Below the pieces are notes generated by a model, which had not been told where the DNA came from, searched no databases, and was given only the letters and a program-made list of their open reading frames with translations. DNA of 16,751 nucleotides from positions 1-16,751 of the forward strand of contig JAGVEU010000473.1 of the NCBI GenBank assembly GCA_020057985.1. The letters are read 5' to 3'. How positions within the stretch are numbered: the stretch's first letter is position 1; each line of letters starts with the position of its first letter. The translations under genes and the position numbers were made by a program. This stretch comes from Calditrichota bacterium (GTDB taxonomy: Bacteria > Electryoneota > RPQS01). Positions 1 to 8,082 of this stretch are shown here, piece after piece.

Positions 1-48
1 CCGCCACGGCGTGATTTTCTTCCACCCCGAGTTCTCAGCAATATGCAT
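1..48 (-). CDS. Possible start of a further downstream gene (partial, 16 codons)
   Basis: An ATG at 46-48 opens a minus-strand reading frame that stays open to the window edge. Its first residues read MHIAENSGWKKITPW. It begins 18 bases after the gmd stop codon and in the same frame, so it could be the next gene of the operon. There is no clear Shine-Dalgarno sequence upstream, and 16 codons are too few to identify a family. It could equally be chance. Confidence 0.3.
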   Translation of the reverse strand, partial: MHIAENSGWKKITPWR

Positions 49-66
49 TGAAGCCGGTCGAAGTAA

Positions 67-1134
67 TTAGATCTGAACTGCTGACAAAGGTGTTGGCGCT
101 ACCGTGACCGGCTCGGTAGCGGAGCGGATATTTCTCTCAAACTCAGACGGTCCGGCAGTGAGTAGTGACTCCATGGCTTCTTTCTGCAGCTCAGCAAGAT
201 CGGCCTTGACCATCATCCGCACGAGACCTTCGAAGCGAACTTTAGGCATCCAGCCGAGTTGTCTGCGTGCCTTTGAGGGATCGCCGACGAGCAGATCCAC
301 CTCAGCCGGACGAACGAGTGACGAATTCACCTTGACATAGTCGCGGTAGTCGAGATCCAGCGCTCCGAAAGCCAGTTCGCAGAAATCACGAACGGAATGA
401 GTTTCGCCGGTGGCGATAACAAAATCATCAGGCTTGTCCTGCTGCATCATGCGCCACATGGCATCCACAAAATCACCAGCGTAACCCCAATCACGGCGAG
501 CATCGAGGTTGCCGAGTTCGAGGCGATCAGTCATTCCGAGCTTGATAGCGGAAGCAGTGCGCGTGATTTTACGGGTGACGAATTCCATGCCGCGCCGTGG
601 AGATTCGTGATTGAACAGGATTCCGGAGACTGCAAACAGCCCATAGCTTTCGCGAGCATTGACCGTAATATAGTGGCCGTAGACTTTGGACACTCCATAG
701 GGACTGCGCGGATAAAACGGGGTAGTTTCTGACTGGGGGACCTCACGGACTTTGCCAAACATCTCCGATGAGGACGCCTGATAGAAACGGATTCTCTTAT
801 CCACAGTTCTGATGGCTTCAAGAACTCTGGTCACACCGAGCGCAGTAAATTCACCTGTCAGGATGGGTTGCTCCCATGACGTGGGTACGAAGCTCTGGGC
901 GGCCAGATTATACACTTCATCCGGACGTGAATCGCGGAGGATTTTCTCAAGTGATGTGCCGTCGAGCAAATCACCTTTGAGGATAGTGAGTTTCCTTCGC
1001 AGATGTTCGATGCGGTCAAGCCGATCCTGACTTGATCTGCGAACCATTCCAAAGACTTCGTATCCTTTCGCAAGGAGCAGCTCCGCCAGATAGCTGCCAT
1101 CCTGGCCGGTAATTCCGGTAATAAGTGCGCGCAT
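67..1134 (-). CDS. gmd: GDP-mannose 4,6-dehydratase
   Basis: A 355-residue extended short-chain dehydrogenase that converts GDP-D-mannose to GDP-4-keto-6-deoxy-D-mannose, the precursor of GDP-fucose, GDP-rhamnose, GDP-perosamine and related sugars in the cytoplasm. The Rossmann nucleotide-binding motif GITGQDG is at residues 7-13. The SSSE segment at 121-124 and Y146-G-V-S-K150 form the family's catalytic Ser/Thr-Glu and YxxxK elements. The segments NLAAQSFV near residue 76 and FNHESPRRG near 174 are typical of this family. Length is normal, though the C-terminal 30 residues look variable. An AGAGGAAA Shine-Dalgarno precedes the ATG. It starts 8 bases after flgL, so it is probably co-transcribed with the flagellar rod/junction operon. 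That suggests, without proving, a role in flagellin or surface glycosylation. Confidence 0.93.
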   Translation of the reverse strand: MRALITGITGQDGSYLAELLLAKGYEVFGMVRRSSQDRLDRIEHLRRKLTILKGDLLDGTSLEKILRDSRPDEVYNLAAQSFVPTSWEQPILTGEFTALGVTRVLEAIRTVDKRIRFYQASSSEMFGKVREVPQSETTPFYPRSPYGVSKVYGHYITVNARESYGLFAVSGILFNHESPRRGMEFVTRKITRTASAIKLGMTDRLELGNLDARRDWGYAGDFVDAMWRMMQQDKPDDFVIATGETHSVRDFCELAFGALDLDYRDYVKVNSSLVRPAEVDLLVGDPSKARRQLGWMPKVRFEGLVRMMVKADLAELQKEAMESLLTAGPSEFERNIRSATEPVTVAPTPLSAVQI

Positions 1135-1142
1135 GTTTTCCT

Positions 1143-2093
1143 CTATCCGATGTAGTCTACAAGAGACTGTGAAAGTAACCGGGCATTTATGCTTAACAGT
1201 GCATTGTATGCGTTCTCTTCAACAGCGAGTCGCGTAGCAAGGTTGGCCATGTCCACACCTTCCGCTTGTTCCAGCATGTCGGTCAAATTGATCTCAACTT
1301 CCTTGAGTCTGTCCTTCGTGCTTTCGAGGCGTTGTCCGACGCTGCCAAGAAAGGACTGTTGGGTGACAATGCGCTCGCGGATGGAATGAAGTTGTTCGCG
1401 GAGATGATCGTTGGAGAGCGTATCTTCCGAACCTTCAGGTGGTTGATTGTTGTTGGCAATCGTGTTTCTCAGCGATGTGATGACGTAGAAAACATCCTGA
1501 TCGGTTCCGTCCGAGCCAATAGGCTGAAAGAGCTGGTCGCCGGGGATATTGATTTGAACATCGTCATTCTGGCCGATGCGCCGATAGATTTTTCCGCCGA
1601 GCGACTCTTCGTTCGCTGCCGCACCGATGATTCTTCCGTTTTCGTCACGGACTGCTGTGAAGGCAGGAGAAGTCGTGTTGTGGCCGCCAAAGATGTAGCG
1701 GTCACCATGGGTGGTGTTCACGAGCGACATTAGTTGCTCGAGTTTCTGGTCTATTTGTATGGCGCTGTTGTGGCGATCATCTTCAGTCTGGCTATCATTG
1801 TCAGCCGCGAGGGCAAGGGTGTCAATCTCGTTGATAAGGTCAATAATTTGCTGCAGAGCGCCATCCGCACTGCCTACCCACGCCTTGCCGTCGTCTATGT
1901 TGCGAAGGAATTGACTATTTTCGGCGAGTCGCGCATCGGCTCTTAGAGCTTGCTGGGCACGAACAACGTCTTCTGAGGGGTTGAAAAGGCTTCGACCCGT
2001 ACCGAGTTCCTGCTCGATGCGCATGAGATTGGAGAGACGGTTTTGAACGTCGCGTGTGAACGCGCTGTATCTTTGTTGATCTGAAACTCGCAT
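1143..2093 (-). CDS. flgL: Flagellar hook-filament junction protein FlgL (HAP3)
   Basis: A 316-residue protein of the flagellin/HAP3 family. It forms the distal junction ring between hook and filament and is exported by the flagellar type III system. The N-terminal D0/D1 coiled region (about residues 1-140) carries the family pattern, including [13 protein letters not shown] near 21-33 and the [10 protein letters not shown] motif near 131. The C-terminal helix reads [19 protein letters not shown] (about 284-302), which matches FlgL/flagellin D0. Because it follows flgK directly and is close in length to Salmonella FlgL (317), FlgL is a better call than flagellin. A GTGAGGT sequence just upstream of the ATG can serve as ribosome binding site. 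It is 10 bases downstream of flgK and 8 bases upstream of gmd. Confidence 0.93.
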   Translation of the reverse strand: MRVSDQQRYSAFTRDVQNRLSNLMRIEQELGTGRSLFNPSEDVVRAQQALRADARLAENSQFLRNIDDGKAWVGSADGALQQIIDLINEIDTLALAADNDSQTEDDRHNSAIQIDQKLEQLMSLVNTTHGDRYIFGGHNTTSPAFTAVRDENGRIIGAAANEESLGGKIYRRIGQNDDVQINIPGDQLFQPIGSDGTDQDVFYVITSLRNTIANNNQPPEGSEDTLSNDHLREQLHSIRERIVTQQSFLGSVGQRLESTKDRLKEVEINLTDMLEQAEGVDMANLATRLAVEENAYNALLSINARLLSQSLVDYIG

Positions 2094-2103
2094 ATTTGTG
2101 ACC

Positions 2104-3492
2104 TCACTGCTTCATGTCGAGAATAGTTGTCATCATCTCGTCAACGGTCTTGATAATCTTGGCCGCTGCATCATACGCCTGCTGCACCTGAATCAGGCGA
2201 GTCATTTCCTCATCCATCGAGACGCCGGAGATCTGCAACCTTCGATTTTCAAGGTGATCAGATGCGGCTTGAGCAACAGCGTATTGGTCGGCAGCAAAGG
2301 AGCGTCGGGAGCCAATTCGTATGACGGAGTTTGTGTAGAAGTCGTCAATCGTGGACTGACCATTTTCAAGCAGCTTCTCCTGTTGAATCGCTGCGATTTG
2401 CAGTACAATTGAGTTGTCACCGGTTGCATCAGGCGAGGCTGCGGTGGCAATTCGTGACACATCTTCTGCAATTAGACTCGACACTTGAAAGTTCGCCGCG
2501 CCTGTCGTCTCAGGATCAAAGAAGTCCATGCCATTTGAGCCCGACAATCCATATCCTGTTCGATGGACTTCATTGAGGCGAGTGGCAAGAGTCTGTGCAA
2601 ACGTGTCCAGATCCTGCATGGCCTTGCCGATTTCAGTGTCGCGTGTATCCATGAGCGACTTGATCTCGCCGTTACCAAGTGAGATTGGTGCACTGTTCTG
2701 GCCGAGGGAGATGCTGGTTCGTGAATAGCCGCTCTGTGTGTCCGTGGACATTGTCAAAGGCGTATTTCGGTCACCTTGAACTATGACTTGACCGCTCGCA
2801 TAAACGCTGACGGCGCCATTCTCATTTTGCTGCACACTAATCTGGATGAGAGAAGAGAGGCGGCCAACGGCAAGATCGCGGGCATCACGAAGATCCGAGG
2901 CTTCGCCTCCGGATTGTTCAGTTTGTGCAATTTGAACATTCAACTGGGCGATTTGCGCCGTGAGTTGATTTACTTCTCCCACTTTACCAACAATTTGTGC
3001 GTCAAGGTCTTCTCTGCGCTGCGCAAGCTCGGAGTAAACTCGTCGCACACCGGAAGCAAGACTTTGCGCTTTTTCAAGGACAGATTGGCGTGTCGCAGTT
3101 CCCTCCGGATTGTTGGCAAGATCCTGCCATGAAGCCCAGAATTCCTTCAACTGATCGCTGATCGCTGTTCCTTCCATCTCGCTGAAGATCTGTTCCACTC
3201 CCCCAAGCGCTTCGTCTTGCTGACTCCAGTATCCGGCTTCGCTTGAGTTTCGCCAAATCTGATCATCGAGTAGACGATCACGAATTCGACCAAGGAAATT
3301 CAAATCCACGCCGGAGCCGATTTGCCATTGTCCGAACTCAGCAATGCCCGGTGCAGTGCTGAAATCAATCCTCCGTCTGGAATACCCTTCGGTGCTGACA
3401 TTGGACGTATTGTGGCCAATGATCTGCATGGCTAGCTGTTGCAGTTGCAACGCTTGCCGCCCTGTATTGAGAATTCCTCCGAGAGTGGGCAT
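2104..3492 (-). CDS. flgK: Flagellar hook-associated protein 1 FlgK
   Basis: A 462-residue junction protein that caps the hook before filament assembly. It is secreted by the flagellar export apparatus. The N-terminal rod/hook signature HNTSNVSTEGYSRR is at about residues 27-40, with the expected amphipathic D0 helix before it. The FlgK-type helical region follows (about 90-200), including the segment FWASWQDLANNPEG. The C-terminus (about 418-462) matches the family in MTRLIQVQQAYDAAAKII. It is shorter than the Salmonella protein (about 547), which suggests a reduced outer D2/D3 region. It starts 2 bases after flgN, consistent with translational coupling to its chaperone gene. Confidence 0.95.
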   Translation of the reverse strand: MPTLGGILNTGRQALQLQQLAMQIIGHNTSNVSTEGYSRRRIDFSTAPGIAEFGQWQIGSGVDLNFLGRIRDRLLDDQIWRNSSEAGYWSQQDEALGGVEQIFSEMEGTAISDQLKEFWASWQDLANNPEGTATRQSVLEKAQSLASGVRRVYSELAQRREDLDAQIVGKVGEVNQLTAQIAQLNVQIAQTEQSGGEASDLRDARDLAVGRLSSLIQISVQQNENGAVSVYASGQVIVQGDRNTPLTMSTDTQSGYSRTSISLGQNSAPISLGNGEIKSLMDTRDTEIGKAMQDLDTFAQTLATRLNEVHRTGYGLSGSNGMDFFDPETTGAANFQVSSLIAEDVSRIATAASPDATGDNSIVLQIAAIQQEKLLENGQSTIDDFYTNSVIRIGSRRSFAADQYAVAQAASDHLENRRLQISGVSMDEEMTRLIQVQQAYDAAAKIIKTVDEMMTTILDMKQ

Positions 3493-3494
3493 GC

Positions 3495-3872
3495 TCAGGC
3501 TTTCCGATCAACAATGAATGCTGATCCGCGGGGATTGGAACCGTAGTTCCCGGCATCTTGGACAGCATTCACGAGCCAGAGCAGGGCCTCGAGGCTGTCA
3601 TCAAGAATGCGACGTGATACTTCGAGACACTGCAGAGCATCCTGCCTCAATGCAACGAAGCGAGGATGCAGTGTGGATTGTTCGGTCCGCGAAAGCTTAC
3701 GGTGATCCCTTGTCAGGGTCAGCAACAACTCCTCGACAGCCTGAGATTCCGTCTCGATTTCGCTTAGGTTGCTGGTGCGAAGAAGATCATTCAGATGTTG
3801 AATGTGGATTCTCAAGGAGCCGAGTTTGCGGAGAAAATCGTTGTGTTGTGCTGTCATGAGTGCTTTCATCAT
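3495..3872 (-). CDS. flgN: Probable FlgN-type export chaperone for FlgK/FlgL
   Basis: A small (125 residue) predicted all-helical protein. FlgN binds FlgK and FlgL in the cytoplasm and delivers them to the export gate. Residues about 10-105 form long heptad-like helices resembling FlgN, with an EIETESQAVEELLLTL segment near 38-53. The C-terminal 20 residues look disordered. Direct position before flgK supports the call more than the sequence does. The chosen ATG at 3872 (MMK...) overlaps the flgJ coding region by 86 bases. A second ATG at 3857 would still overlap by 71. Neither start has a clear Shine-Dalgarno, so initiation may depend on translation of flgJ. Confidence 0.75.
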   Translation of the reverse strand: MMKALMTAQHNDFLRKLGSLRIHIQHLNDLLRTSNLSEIETESQAVEELLLTLTRDHRKLSRTEQSTLHPRFVALRQDALQCLEVSRRILDDSLEALLWLVNAVQDAGNYGSNPRGSAFIVDRKA

Positions 3873-4173
3873 GTTGGAGTTGCTGGAGTAGCTGTTCTTT
3901 CAAACCAAAGTGTGCAGACTGAGAGAGTAAGCGCGCCAAATCCCATTCACCGAGACTGCCGTACATCTGACCTGCATGACTGCTGCCGAACAGAGAACCG
4001 TTTTCAAGGGTCTTTTGCATACTCTGAACAAGTTGCAGCGCCAGCATGGTCTCAAACGGTGCAGCGGCTGACTCCAACTTAGCGGATTCACTCATGTCTC
4101 GTCTGTCATTTGGCATTGGCAGAGCGGCGGTTCCGGCTGTAAAGGGCAGTACGGATTTTTGAATGGGTTCCAT
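3787..4173 (-). CDS. flgJ: Rod-binding protein FlgJ, single-domain (no muramidase domain)
   Basis: A 128-residue protein with the rod-binding domain of FlgJ, which caps the growing rod in the periplasm. The domain spans about residues 30-95: a KLESAAAPFETMLALQLVQ segment, then the LFGSSHAGQMYGSL motif at 61-74, then a Gly-Leu rich helix. The C-terminal glucosaminidase domain of enterobacterial FlgJ is absent, as in many non-gamma lineages. A separate peptidoglycan hydrolase must be supplied elsewhere. The ATG at 4173 overlaps the flgI stop (TGATG), which implies translational coupling; a TTG one codon upstream is less likely. Its low-complexity C-terminal tail (about residues 101-128) lies in the overlap with flgN. 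Confidence 0.87.
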   Translation of the reverse strand: MEPIQKSVLPFTAGTAALPMPNDRRDMSESAKLESAAAPFETMLALQLVQSMQKTLENGSLFGSSHAGQMYGSLGEWDLARLLSQSAHFGLKEQLLQQLQHDESTHDSTTQRFSPQTRLLENPHSTSE

Positions 4174-5264
4174 CAAATTATCACCAGCTCCGCCTGAAGC
4201 GAGCCGGCTTCCTTTAGGGCTTGGAAAATAGCGATCATATCACGGGGTGACACGCCGAGCAGATTCATGGTTCGCGCCACGTCGCCGACGGACGCAACTC
4301 CCTGAAACTCCTGCAAGCCAAAACCGGCATTTTCGACGGAGATTCTGCTTTGCCGCTCGACAACGGTTTGGCCGCTTGAAAAGGCCTCCGGCTGACTGAC
4401 TCCCGCTCGATTAGAGATTTCGACAGTCAGGTTTCCGTGTGCAACCGCAGCCGGCATCAGCACCACAGCACCGCCGACGACAATGGTTCCGGTGCGCTCG
4501 TTGATGACAATGCGATCCGAGGCGGCAGGCGTGACGGTTAGATCACCGACCGATGATTGGAATGAAAGCCGCTGCGTTGTCGTAGTTAGATCAGCCGGAA
4601 TCCTAACCAGCACGGTGGCCGGATCAAGAACTTCTGTGGATTCTGAAAACTTGGAGTTAATGGCTTCCACGATGCGCACGGCGAGCGAGAGATCCGGCTT
4701 CATCAGGTTCAAGAGAAACGTGTCGGACGGCGCCGGAAGGGGATCCATATTCTCGAGCAACACAATGCCGCCCGGTATTCTGCCCGCCACTGAGTGATTG
4801 CGCGAGAGCCTTGATCCGGAAGACTCATAATTAAATCCGCCAATCGAGAGCGGCCCTTGTGCTTCCGCTACCGGTTTGCGCCACGGATCAAGCAGCACGG
4901 CGCGAAGCAGAGTTCCGCCCTGCAAACTGCTTGCATCGCCGAGCGATGAAACAAGCGCATCCACCTTGGAACCGATGCGTGAACCCGGGCTAATCTCACA
5001 GGTAACCATGACCGCCGCCACGTTTTTCAACTTGAGCGTAGAGGGATCCACTTCGATCCCAAAACCCTTCATCATACTGGCGAAGGACTGCGGTGTAAAG
5101 GTTGACTTGCTGCCATCGCCTGTTCCCGCCAAGCCGATCACAAGACCATATCCGGTTAGAGTTGTGGGTGTGCCGTTGGGATAGGTCGTCAAGTCAGAGA
5201 TGCGCACTTGCGACTGAGCGCTGACTGCAAGCAGAATCGTAATGGCAAGCAGTGAGGTCTTCAT
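4173..5264 (-). CDS. flgI: Flagellar P-ring protein FlgI
   Basis: A 363-residue periplasmic protein that forms the P ring around the distal rod in the peptidoglycan layer. An N-terminal signal peptide is visible (about residues 1-18, ending AQS). The mature protein begins with the family region RISDL, followed by the hallmark GYGLVIGLAGTGDG at 38-51 and the SFASMMKGFGI segment at 60-70. The C-terminal part contains the family's VASVGDVARTMNLLGVSPRDM-like region, followed by a helix about an export-independent C-terminus. Length matches the family (about 365). The start lies 1 base after the flgH stop, and the stop overlaps the flgJ start. Confidence 0.96.
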   Translation of the reverse strand: MKTSLLAITILLAVSAQSQVRISDLTTYPNGTPTTLTGYGLVIGLAGTGDGSKSTFTPQSFASMMKGFGIEVDPSTLKLKNVAAVMVTCEISPGSRIGSKVDALVSSLGDASSLQGGTLLRAVLLDPWRKPVAEAQGPLSIGGFNYESSGSRLSRNHSVAGRIPGGIVLLENMDPLPAPSDTFLLNLMKPDLSLAVRIVEAINSKFSESTEVLDPATVLVRIPADLTTTTQRLSFQSSVGDLTVTPAASDRIVINERTGTIVVGGAVVLMPAAVAHGNLTVEISNRAGVSQPEAFSSGQTVVERQSRISVENAGFGLQEFQGVASVGDVARTMNLLGVSPRDMIAIFQALKEAGSLQAELVII

Positions 5265-5265
5265 G

Positions 5266-5829
5266 TCAGAATAACCAATTGAGGAGTCTTGCGAAGAAGC
5301 CGGGGCGCTCGGTATTGGCCAGAATGCCTTTGCCCTTGAAGGTAATTTCGGCGTCAGCGATCATATCAGAGGATACAATGTTCTGCGGAGAGACGTCTTC
5401 AGGTCTGATAATTCCCTTTAGAACCGTCACCTGTCGCTCGCCATTTATAATGAGGTTTTTCTCACCTTCGATGCGCATATTGCCATTCGGGAGGACTTCG
5501 ACAACTTTAGCGGTCAACGTAGCCCGCAGACTTCCTTGACGCGAGGTGCGTCCATCTCCCTTGTGCTCACTCTTGGTAGAACCATCAGCGCCGAGTAAGG
5601 GAATGAAATCAAGAGCGCCTGTGCCCCCGGCACTGACTTTTGCGTCATACTCTGATTTGGTGTTGGTTCTTGCACTGGCGCTTGCCACTGAATTTTCAAC
5701 AATCTCGATCGTAATAATATCGCCGACATTGCGGGCGATGCGATCAGCAAAGAGTGAGGGAGCAGGAGCGGCAATTGCTGCGCATGTTATAGCAAGAAGC
5801 AAGATGATGAGCAGATGAGGCGCTTTCAT
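5266..5829 (-). CDS. flgH: Flagellar L-ring protein FlgH
   Basis: The outer membrane L-ring protein, 187 residues from the chosen ATG at 5829. A start 11 codons earlier is possible, but it would overlap flgA and put charged residues before the signal peptide, whereas 5829 has a well placed AAGGA. The signal peptide spans about residues 1-20. The family core is unmistakable from about 105 to 170: VEVLPNGNMRIEGEK, then NGERQVTVLKGIIRPEDV, then DAEITFKGKG. The protein ends in PGFFARLLNWLF. It is shorter at the N-terminus than Salmonella FlgH (232). The usual lipobox is degenerate: Cys16 is preceded by A-I-T instead of a typical L-[AS]-[GA], so lipidation is uncertain and signal peptidase I cleavage near AIA-AP is an alternative. 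Confidence 0.94.
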   Translation of the reverse strand: MKAPHLLIILLLAITCAAIAAPAPSLFADRIARNVGDIITIEIVENSVASASARTNTKSEYDAKVSAGGTGALDFIPLLGADGSTKSEHKGDGRTSRQGSLRATLTAKVVEVLPNGNMRIEGEKNLIINGERQVTVLKGIIRPEDVSPQNIVSSDMIADAEITFKGKGILANTERPGFFARLLNWLF

Positions 5830-5836
5830 AATGTCA

Positions 5837-5841
5837 TCCTT
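5837..5841 (-). promoter_or_regulatory. Ribosome binding site deciding the flgH start
   Basis: The minus strand reads AAGGA at 5841-5837, 7 bases before the ATG at 5829. This supports initiation directly before the signal peptide instead of at the upstream ATG at 5862, which lies inside flgA. Confidence 0.75.
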
Positions 5842-5842
5842 T

Positions 5843-6508
5843 CTACAATACCAGTTGAACAAGACCGTTGGACTGCACTCTTCCTTGAAGCCGCCTTTCC
5901 CGACCCAAGCGCACGGATACCGGAATAATATCGCCTATGGCGCCGTCGTGCAATGCGCGGCCGACCATGACTACTCTAACTGCGCCGTCCTTGAATTCAA
6001 GATTGACCTGTTGACCCTGTTTGACGAGAGGGATCGGCTCAAGATCGGATTCTGTGATGACCCGTCCCGGAACCAATGTTTTTGCAGCGCGCGCATTTTC
6101 ACACTGGAACCCAACAGAAATGGCCAGTGAAGAGAGCAGCGTCCACTCCAATTCGGTCGTATCGAGATATGACACTGACAGGGACTGACCGGACGGAATG
6201 GTCTGAGAGATGGTCAAGGACTCCCCGAAGATTCGGGCACGGCCAGATACAATGACCTGTTCTTTCTTTTTGTCAGACAATATTCTCTCGAGTTTCAGAG
6301 TGAGGCTGCCCGCAAGTCGTGACGGCAGTGGCTGCGCGAGTTGCCAGTCTGTGTATTGCTCAAGGATTGACGGTAGCTTGCCGGAAAACGTCCATTCAAC
6401 TCTTACCTTCTGCGGCTGCCATGCCTCAGCGATCAGGCCTTCCATTAGATTGCCGGATGCTGATGCTGAAAGCGCTACAATGAAGACGAAAAGTGGGACG
6501 ATGAACAT
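5843..6508 (-). CDS. flgA: Flagellar P-ring assembly chaperone FlgA
   Basis: A 221-residue periplasmic chaperone that assists FlgI polymerisation into the P ring. It begins with a signal peptide (about residues 1-18, ending SASAS). The C-terminal SAF domain spans about 139-219 and carries the family pattern: ARAAKTLVPGRVITESDL, then a VNLEFKDGAVRVVMVGRAL segment with the G-D-I-I-P-V-S motif near 192-198. Length is close to Salmonella FlgA (219). It lies 6 bases after flgG and 13 bases before flgH, in the operon with its client flgI. Confidence 0.92.
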   Translation of the reverse strand: MFIVPLFVFIVALSASASGNLMEGLIAEAWQPQKVRVEWTFSGKLPSILEQYTDWQLAQPLPSRLAGSLTLKLERILSDKKKEQVIVSGRARIFGESLTISQTIPSGQSLSVSYLDTTELEWTLLSSLAISVGFQCENARAAKTLVPGRVITESDLEPIPLVKQGQQVNLEFKDGAVRVVMVGRALHDGAIGDIIPVSVRLGRERRLQGRVQSNGLVQLVL

Positions 6509-6514
6509 TTCAGT

Positions 6515-7300
6515 CTATCGCTTCAGATTGCTGGCAATGCCGATCATGTCATCGGCGGTCTTTACGGACTTTGAGTTCAACTCGTAGGCGCGCTGTGCAG
6601 TAATCATGGCAATCATTTCGTCCACAATTCGGACGTTCGAGGCCTCAATATAGCCTTGGCTCAGAGTTCCGGTCCCGTCGAGTCCGACTTGAGCCACAAG
6701 CGGCTCACCCGAGGCTACCGTCTGCTTGTAGAGGTTTCCCCCAGCACTTGAGAGTCCCACGGGATTGACAAATCTTGCAAGCTCGATCTGTCCAAGCTCA
6801 ACCGGAGTTTGTGACGTGACCGTCGTAACCATAACCTTGCCGTCAGGTGTGATCAGAATTCCCGTTGCATCCTGTGGGAAAGCCAATGGCGGTTCCATAG
6901 GAAGGCCATCGGAGTTGACGAGCCTGCCTTCGGAAGTGACTTTCCATGAACCATCCCGTGTATAAGCAATGGTTCCATCGGGCATGAGCACTTGAAAAAA
7001 GCCATTGCCTTGAATCATCATGTCCAGAGGGTTTCCGGTCTTGACCGGCGTGCCCTGCTCGTAGTTTTTCAGACTGGCAACTGCCTTTGTACCCCCGCCA
7101 ATCTGCAACTCCGCGGGAATCGTGGTTCCCTGCGACGTAGGAGCAGTGCTCCGTAGCGTTTCATAGATCAAGTCTTGAAACTCGATGCGACTGCGTTTGA
7201 AACCGGTGGTATTGACATTGGCGATGTTGTTGGAAATGTTGTCCAGATTCGCCTGCTGAGCACCCATTCCTGATGCGGCTGTATAGAGTGATTTTATCAT
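6515..7300 (-). CDS. flgG: Flagellar distal rod protein FlgG
   Basis: A 261-residue distal rod subunit, close to the length of Salmonella FlgG (260). The N-terminus MIKSLYTAASGM is diagnostic, followed by the rod/hook signature NISNNIANVNTTGFK at 21-35. The FlgG core includes GNPLDMMIQGNGFF near 92-105. The C-terminus carries the family ends: GYIEASNVRIVDEMIAMI, then QRAYELNSKSVKTADDM. A GGATT sequence precedes the ATG. It starts 14 bases after flgF. Confidence 0.97.
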   Translation of the reverse strand: MIKSLYTAASGMGAQQANLDNISNNIANVNTTGFKRSRIEFQDLIYETLRSTAPTSQGTTIPAELQIGGGTKAVASLKNYEQGTPVKTGNPLDMMIQGNGFFQVLMPDGTIAYTRDGSWKVTSEGRLVNSDGLPMEPPLAFPQDATGILITPDGKVMVTTVTSQTPVELGQIELARFVNPVGLSSAGGNLYKQTVASGEPLVAQVGLDGTGTLSQGYIEASNVRIVDEMIAMITAQRAYELNSKSVKTADDMIGIASNLKR

Positions 7301-7314
7301 GAATGCAATCCTTC

Positions 7315-8034
7315 TTAGACTTTACCCAGCTCACCAACCGTGTGACGCAGGCTGTCATCCTGAGTCGTAAGCAGTTTGGCGTTGATTTCGTAGTTACGCG
7401 CTGTGGAGATCATCTCCACCATCTCAGCTACAGTCTCGACATTTGAACTCTCGAGGAATCCCTGACGAATGACGGGCGACTCCACCGGAGTTTCAGCCGC
7501 GCTTATTGCGGTTTTGACAAAGGACGATCCTTCTGTTTTTTGCAGGGATTGCAGATCTTCAAAGTCAACGATTCGCAGTTTGTCTACGGGGAGGCCGTTT
7601 ATACTGATTTCGCCGCGCGCAGAAAGCGCTATCGCGCCTTGTGGCAGGGAGATTGGGCCTCCTTCTCCCTGAACTACTCTACCGAGCGGGTCCACAAGCT
7701 GTCCACCTGAATTCCGCTCAAAGTGGCCATTGCGAGTATAGTACTCTTTGCTTCCGTCAGATACCACAAAGAAGCCCTTGCCCTGCAACGCAAAATCGAG
7801 AAGTCCACCAGTGGGATTGAAAGCCCCAGCAGTAAACTCTGTCCAACGCGAGGCGGATACCGGCGTAGCGGCCGCACTCGCCTTGTCATTGTCTGCGCTG
7901 ATCAGGTCGTGGACAAACAGCCGGTCACGCTTGAAGCCTGTTGTATTGGCGTTCGCAAGGTTGTTGGCCGTGATGTCCTGACGCAGCACTCCGGCTCGCA
8001 TTGCCGATGATGAGGTGTAAATTCCCTTGATCAT
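7315..8034 (-). CDS. flgF: Flagellar proximal rod protein FlgF
   Basis: A 239-residue rod protein of the FlgF/FlgG/FlhO family, exported through the flagellar secretion system. The signature ITANNLANANTTGFKR is at about 21-36. The central part has the GGLLDFALQGKGFFVV segment and the C-terminus has a FLESSNVETVAEMVEMI pattern. Divergence from FlgG and the position directly before flgG make FlgF the best name; an FlhO- or FlgG2-type name is possible. It is the first gene of the unit behind the sigma-54 promoter and has the strongest Shine-Dalgarno of the window. Confidence 0.9.
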   Translation of the reverse strand: MIKGIYTSSSAMRAGVLRQDITANNLANANTTGFKRDRLFVHDLISADNDKASAAATPVSASRWTEFTAGAFNPTGGLLDFALQGKGFFVVSDGSKEYYTRNGHFERNSGGQLVDPLGRVVQGEGGPISLPQGAIALSARGEISINGLPVDKLRIVDFEDLQSLQKTEGSSFVKTAISAAETPVESPVIRQGFLESSNVETVAEMVEMISTARNYEINAKLLTTQDDSLRHTVGELGKV

Positions 8035-8044
8035 ATAGAGTTAT

Positions 8045-8050
8045 CCTCCT
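8045..8050 (-). promoter_or_regulatory. Strong ribosome binding site of flgF
   Basis: The minus strand carries a full AGGAGG at 8050-8045, 10 bases before the flgF ATG at 8034. Most other genes in the cluster have weak or no Shine-Dalgarno sequences, which fits flgF being the first gene of a transcript. Confidence 0.8.
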
Positions 8051-8066
8051 ATGCGAGAGTAATCTC

Positions 8067-8082
8067 TGCAAGGATGGTGCCA
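8067..8082 (-). promoter_or_regulatory. Sigma-54 (RpoN) promoter for the flgF-gmd unit
   Basis: The minus strand reads TGGCAC, five bases, then TTGCA. The invariant GG (-25/-24) is at 8081-8080 and the GC (-13/-12) at 8069-8068, with exactly the 10 bases between them that sigma-54 requires. The predicted transcription start is near 8056, giving a leader of about 22 bases that contains the AGGAGG. Position between a hairpin terminator and flgF supports it. An activator of the FleQ/FlgR type would be needed; it is not in the window. Confidence 0.82.

Noticed and set aside
1266-1733. A 155-codon open frame on the plus strand within flgL
   Set aside because: Antisense to the confidently called flgL, with no ribosome binding site or recognisable domain.
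5830-5862. An upstream ATG adding 11 residues to FlgH
   Set aside because: It overlaps flgA, puts a charged stretch before the signal peptide, and the ATG at 5829 has a better placed ribosome binding site.
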